The translations under genes and the position numbers were made by a program. A DNA stretch of 8,244 nt, taken from Rubrobacter sp. (GTDB taxonomy: Bacteria; Actinomycetota; Rubrobacteria; Rubrobacterales; Rubrobacteraceae). A model generated the notes under the pieces. That model ran no database searches. It worked only from the letters and a program-made list of their open reading frames with translations, and was not told the DNA's origin. Shown here one piece after another: positions 5,671 to 8,244 of this stretch. Location: positions 1 through 8,244 of the forward strand of contig JADDPR010000358.1 in assembly GCA_016781775.1 (NCBI GenBank). The letters run 5' to 3'. Position 1 is the stretch's first letter; each line of letters begins with the position of its first letter.

Positions 5671-6656
5671 ACTTCCTGCGACGTCCCGCCAGAGCGGGCG
5701 GAGCGGAGGAGGGCGTCGATGACGCGGGCGTTGCCGAGGATCTCGTCCGGCCCGACGGCTGGGTCGCGGCCTTCGCTGACCGCGCGAGCGAACTCGCTTA
5801 GCTCCTCCCCGTAGGGGTCTCCGGTCTCGAAGCTCTCGTTATCCAGGTCGGTGCCGTAGCAGGCCTCCATTTCGCCGCCGACCTTGTCCGCCCGGAACGG
5901 GGTGCTCAAGGTGATCCTGCCGTCCGTACCGACGATCTCCAGCCGCTCGCGCCGGGAGGAGGAGATGCTGCAGGAGATGATCCCCACGCCGCCCTCGAAC
6001 TCGAGGACCCCGCCGAGGTCCCGGTCCGCGCCCCATTCGTCGAACCTGCCGAAGGCGGTGGCACGGACCGGCTCCGAGCCGAACGCCAGCCTCAACCCGC
6101 TCACGCAGTAGCAACCGACGTCGCCCAGCGCGCCGCCACCGAGGCGTCCCACGCCCCGCACGTCCTCCGGGTCGTCGAGTCGGTGCCCGAATTCCGCGAC
6201 GGCCTGGCGGATCTCCCCGATGCCCCCGGACCTCAGGATCTCCGCGAGCCGCGCCGTCTGAGGGTGAAACCGGTACATGAAGCCCTCCATGAGGGCGAGG
6301 TCCCCCTCCCTCGCCGCCTCGACCGCCCGGCGGGCCCCGTCGGCGTCGAGCGAGAAAGGCTTCTCGCAGAGGACGTGCTTTCTGGCTTCCAACGCCCTCA
6401 ACGTCCACTCGACGTGCATGGAGTTTGGGAGGGGGACGTAGACTGCGTCGACCTCCGTGCTGCGGAGCAGGGAGGCGTAGTCGTCGAAGACCTCCGCGTC
6501 GGGGACCAACTCGCGCACCGCGACACCCTTCTCGCCGCCGCGGGTCACGACCGCCGTCACCTCGACCCCTTCGGCGCGCTCGGCCGCCGGGATGATGCCG
6601 CCGAGGGCGATCCTCGCCGCCCCCAGAATCCCCAACCTCAATACGCCGTTTTGCAT
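5667..6656 (-). CDS. Gfo/Idh/MocA family NAD(P)-dependent oxidoreductase
   Basis: A 329-residue cytosolic dehydrogenase of the Gfo/Idh/MocA family, which oxidises or reduces sugars, inositols or related alcohols with NAD(P). The N-terminal Rossmann domain starts LRLGILGAARIA (G9, G12). AVYVPLPNSMH lies at 71-81 and the signature HVLCEKPFSL has the conserved catalytic lysine K99 (E98-K99-P100). MEGFMYRFHPQ (123-133) and the substrate-side motif GGALGDVGCYCVSGLRL (173-189) resemble members close to glucose-fructose oxidoreductase and dihydrodiol dehydrogenase. The open frame extends 47 codons further upstream into the HD gene. I chose ATG 6656 because the Rossmann fold begins there and AGGAGG lies six bases upstream. 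It is the last gene of a three-gene minus-strand operon. Its TAG overlaps the stop of the converging NHL gene. The substrate cannot be told from sequence. Confidence 0.95.
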   Translation of the reverse strand: MQNGVLRLGILGAARIALGGIIPAAERAEGVEVTAVVTRGGEKGVAVRELVPDAEVFDDYASLLRSTEVDAVYVPLPNSMHVEWTLRALEARKHVLCEKPFSLDADGARRAVEAAREGDLALMEGFMYRFHPQTARLAEILRSGGIGEIRQAVAEFGHRLDDPEDVRGVGRLGGGALGDVGCYCVSGLRLAFGSEPVRATAFGRFDEWGADRDLGGVLEFEGGVGIISCSISSSRRERLEIVGTDGRITLSTPFRADKVGGEMEACYGTDLDNESFETGDPYGEELSEFARAVSEGRDPAVGPDEILGNARVIDALLRSARSGGTSQEV

Positions 6657-6662
6657 CTCGGT

Positions 6663-6668
6663 CCTCCT
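6663..6668 (-). promoter_or_regulatory. Ribosome binding site of the oxidoreductase gene
   Basis: A perfect AGGAGG on the minus strand, six bases before ATG 6656. It overlaps the end of the HD gene stop codon region (6667-6669) and decides the start of the downstream gene. Confidence 0.85.
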
Positions 6669-7239
6669 ACCTTCGGTTCGACAGGGCTTCGATCTCGCCG
6701 ACCACCCGGTCGAGCTCCTCGACCAGCGGGTCGTCTCCGGCCTTTCTGTAAGCCTCGACGAGGGCCCGGTGATACCACAGCGTCCCCTCCTTGCCACCGG
6801 TGAAGCGCCCCCAGAGCTCTTCGCCGAGGGCGCGGAGGTCGGCGAGGATGGACCGGGCGTTGTGCAGCTTGTCCGCCGCCGAGACGAGGCGCACGGAGCG
6901 GGGGGCTTCGGCGACGTGTGCTACGTAACGCTCCTTGCGCGGACGCCACGCGGGCTTCGGATCCTCGTAAGTGTCCGTGCAGCCCCCCACGATCTCCGCG
7001 ACGGTGTCGCCGTAGCGCCTTCGGATGTCCTCGAGGCGCTCCTCGCCGCCCATGTCCTCCGGGGCATCGTGGAGGAGGGCGGCGACGACCTCGTCCTCCG
7101 TACCGCCGTTCTCCCCGACGATGGAGGCTACCGCCAGGAGGTGCGTGACGTAGGGGACGCCGGAGCCCTTGCGCTTTTGGTACCTGTGCAACTGGGCCGC
7201 GTAGAGCAGCGCGCTCTCGAACTTCTCCCCGTAGGGCAA
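6667..7239 (-). CDS. HD-domain small alarmone hydrolase-like protein (MESH1/SpoT-type)
   Basis: A 190-residue single-domain HD protein, the size of MESH1-like small alarmone hydrolases, which remove pyrophosphate from (p)ppGpp. The residues expected for the Mn-binding site are present: H33 (GVPYVTH), H57-D58 (ALLHDAPED) and D123 (SAADKLHN). The E61-D62 pair that marks RelA/SpoT-type hydrolases is present too. KGSGVPY at 24-30 matches the RKG..PY element. No synthetase, TGS or ACT domain is fused. The TTG start at 7239 is supported by AGGAGG five bases upstream; that SD overlaps the stop codon of the DUF429 gene. The stop is followed within ten bases by the oxidoreductase start. Activity on NADPH, shown for metazoan MESH1, or on another nucleotide is possible. 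The hydrolase assignment comes from motif matching, not a search. Confidence 0.9.
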   Translation of the reverse strand: MPYGEKFESALLYAAQLHRYQKRKGSGVPYVTHLLAVASIVGENGGTEDEVVAALLHDAPEDMGGEERLEDIRRRYGDTVAEIVGGCTDTYEDPKPAWRPRKERYVAHVAEAPRSVRLVSAADKLHNARSILADLRALGEELWGRFTGGKEGTLWYHRALVEAYRKAGDDPLVEELDRVVGEIEALSNRR

Positions 7240-7244
7240 GCCGG

Positions 7245-7250
7245 CCTCCT
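7245..7250 (-). promoter_or_regulatory. Ribosome binding site of the HD gene, overlapping the upstream stop
   Basis: A perfect AGGAGG on the minus strand, five bases before TTG 7239. Two of its bases (7250-7249) also belong to the TAG (7251-7249) of the DUF429 gene, so termination and initiation are physically coupled. Confidence 0.85.
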
Positions 7251-8085
7251 AGGTTCGGGCGAGCAGTTCGGGGTCGAGGATCCAACCTTCGTCCCGGTCG
7301 CACTCCTGCGGCACGCCCCACCCCTTCCCTCGCCTACCGTACGCCCACGCCGCCTGCACCGCGCACAGGAGCGAGTCGAGCTCGTCGGCCATCGGGTCCG
7401 CGACGAGCCTCTCGTGCCACGCCTCGTCCACCTCGACCGTAAACCCGTAGGCCTCCCCAAGGACCTCCGATCCGAGCCCGGTGACGAGCTCCTCGCGCGC
7501 CTCTGTGTGCTCGCCCGTCTGCTTCTTGCGTTCGTCGCTCTTGTAGCTCCTCCTCGCCAGGACACGGCGGGCTACCACTGCGGGGTACGCCTCGATCGCT
7601 ACCCGATCGCACCCCGTAGGGCGGCACGGCTCGACGCTCACCCCGGAGCGCAGAAGCAGGGGAGCGCCCCGGTAGAACATCTTCCCGACCGGCACCCTGA
7701 AGAGCCTCATCGCGCTCGTCGAACGGGAGCGCCGGTCCGTGAGCCTGTAGCGAAATTTGGAGCCCGGGGGCCTCGTCGCCATATCCGCCTTGATGGCGTC
7801 CTCGAACTCGTCCTTGGATAAGCGGGAGACCTTGCCGACGTACCCCTCCCAGGACGGCGGCCAGCCCAAAGCCTCCACGAGCCCGCGCGGCTGCCCGAAG
7901 GGAAAGTCCATGCCGCACACCCACGGCCCGCCCGCCGTCAGGAGACCCTCCAACTCCTCGAAGCTCGTCAACGCCTCGGAGCTCTCCGGACGCAGCGTGC
8001 GCCCTTCGAGCGTGCAGCCGACGAGGATCAAGGGCTTCTTCCGGCTCGGGGCGCTCGTAAAATCAGACCGTAGATCTTCACCCAC
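7249..8085 (-). CDS. DUF429 family protein, predicted RNase H-like nuclease
   Basis: A 278-residue DUF429 (PF04250-type) protein, a family predicted to have an RNase H fold and of unproven substrate. Acidic residues fit the expected active site: D8 in the first strand (SDFTSAPSRKKP), D60 in GMDFPFGQPRG, E165 in AIEAYPA and the D234/D237 pair in ADELDSLLCAVQAAWAYG. A basic stretch at about 173-188 (RRVLARRSYKSDERKK) could contact nucleic acid. The GTG start at 8085 is forced: it immediately precedes the conserved SDFTSAP strand, and an in-frame TAA (8094-8092) lies just upstream. No SD is visible. It heads the three-gene minus-strand operon and its stop overlaps the SD of the HD gene. Family membership is firm; nuclease activity is inferred. 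Confidence 0.88.
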   Translation of the reverse strand: MGEDLRSDFTSAPSRKKPLILVGCTLEGRTLRPESSEALTSFEELEGLLTAGGPWVCGMDFPFGQPRGLVEALGWPPSWEGYVGKVSRLSKDEFEDAIKADMATRPPGSKFRYRLTDRRSRSTSAMRLFRVPVGKMFYRGAPLLLRSGVSVEPCRPTGCDRVAIEAYPAVVARRVLARRSYKSDERKKQTGEHTEAREELVTGLGSEVLGEAYGFTVEVDEAWHERLVADPMADELDSLLCAVQAAWAYGRRGKGWGVPQECDRDEGWILDPELLART

Positions 8086-8244
8086 ACTAGTTTAGCGTTT
8101 GCCGTTCTACGAGGGGCGGTCCCGCTTCCGTTGTTCGGTCCCCGTGCAGCATCCAGAAGACGGGGACGTCAAGAAAACCCGGATGCAACGCAACAACTTG
8201 TTACGGGACACCCGAACCCGGCCGACCGCCGCCGGTCTTCATCT
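8086..8244. other. Right-edge region upstream of the DUF429 operon
   Basis: The 159 bases upstream of the DUF429 gene should hold its promoter. On the minus strand TAAACT (8094-8089) resembles a -10 but lies only three bases before the GTG. TTGACG (complement of about 8164-8169) resembles a -35 but has no good -10 at 16-18 bases. A plus-strand ATG at 8183 opens a short frame to the window edge without an SD or recognisable similarity. No gene or RNA can be supported. Confidence 0.4.

Noticed and set aside
5685..5698. Hairpin CCCGC-CAGA-GCGGG as a terminator for the NHL gene
   Set aside because: Only five pairs, no T tract follows, and it lies within the oxidoreductase coding sequence.
6657..6797. 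A 47-residue N-terminal extension of the Gfo/Idh/MocA protein
   Set aside because: It would overlap the HD gene and has no similarity. The Rossmann fold starts at MQNGVLRLGILG with an SD directly upstream.
6592..7821. A 409-codon open frame on the plus strand
   Set aside because: It lies opposite three well-supported minus-strand genes with SD sites and catalytic motifs. It has no recognisable domain of its own.
8083..8094. Leaderless transcript for the DUF429 gene from a TAAACT -10 box
   Set aside because: Only three bases separate the box from the GTG, so transcription would begin inside the gene. No -35 supports it.
8183..8244. Start of a plus-strand gene at the right edge
   Set aside because: ATG 8183 opens about 20 codons to the edge, but there is no SD, no codon bias cue and no recognisable sequence.

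Overview
The window is GC-rich, densely packed bacterial chromosome. It has many GTG/TTG starts, purine-rich Shine-Dalgarno (SD) sites, stop/start overlaps and one probable leaderless transcript. Gene content (YchF, DUF6391, NHLRC2-like thioredoxin/NHL protein, DUF429, small HD-type alarmone hydrolase) and codon use suggest a deep-branching actinobacterium, possibly Rubrobacter-like. That placement is an inference from memory of gene families, not a database result. No mobile elements, rRNA, tRNA or CRISPR were seen.

Layout. The left edge (1-75, minus) holds the first 25 codons of a probable thiosulfate sulfurtransferase, with a clear SD. It diverges from a plus-strand EamA/DMT-type transporter (201-1159) whose reading frame is broken by one missing G in a G run near 920-925. 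Next is the ribosome-associated ATPase gene ychF (1186-2271), with an extended -10 element so close to its ATG that the mRNA is probably leaderless. Four bases after ychF is a gene of the GrdB/PrdB (selenoprotein B) reductase family. It is split by an in-frame TGA at 2675-2677, and the same frame continues with family-typical sequence to a TAG at 2929. After an intergenic region with a TATAAT box come a DUF6391 membrane protein (3122-3814) and an NHLRC2-like thioredoxin/NHL-repeat protein (3814-5670), joined by a one-base TAGTG stop/start overlap.

The minus strand then carries a compact three-gene operon reading leftwards: DUF429 RNase H-like protein (8085-7249), HD-domain small alarmone hydrolase (7239-6667) and Gfo/Idh/MocA oxidoreductase (6656-5667). 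Its last gene converges on the NHL gene, and the two TAG stops overlap within one CTAG. The last ~150 bases hold nothing I can assign.

Main discovery. The gene at 2276-2929 is best read as one 217-residue selenoprotein with Sec134 in a U-P-L-C redox motif. A 9-bp hairpin with a GUG loop starts 9 nt after the UGA, and its loop begins 18 nt after it. This fits the known bacterial SECIS geometry. A standard gene caller would break it into a truncated protein plus an orphan fragment. Other points of interest are the transporter frameshift, the ychF leaderless start with a 10-bp tandem repeat, an HxxEH motif in the DUF6391 protein, and the tightly coupled DUF429/HD/oxidoreductase operon.
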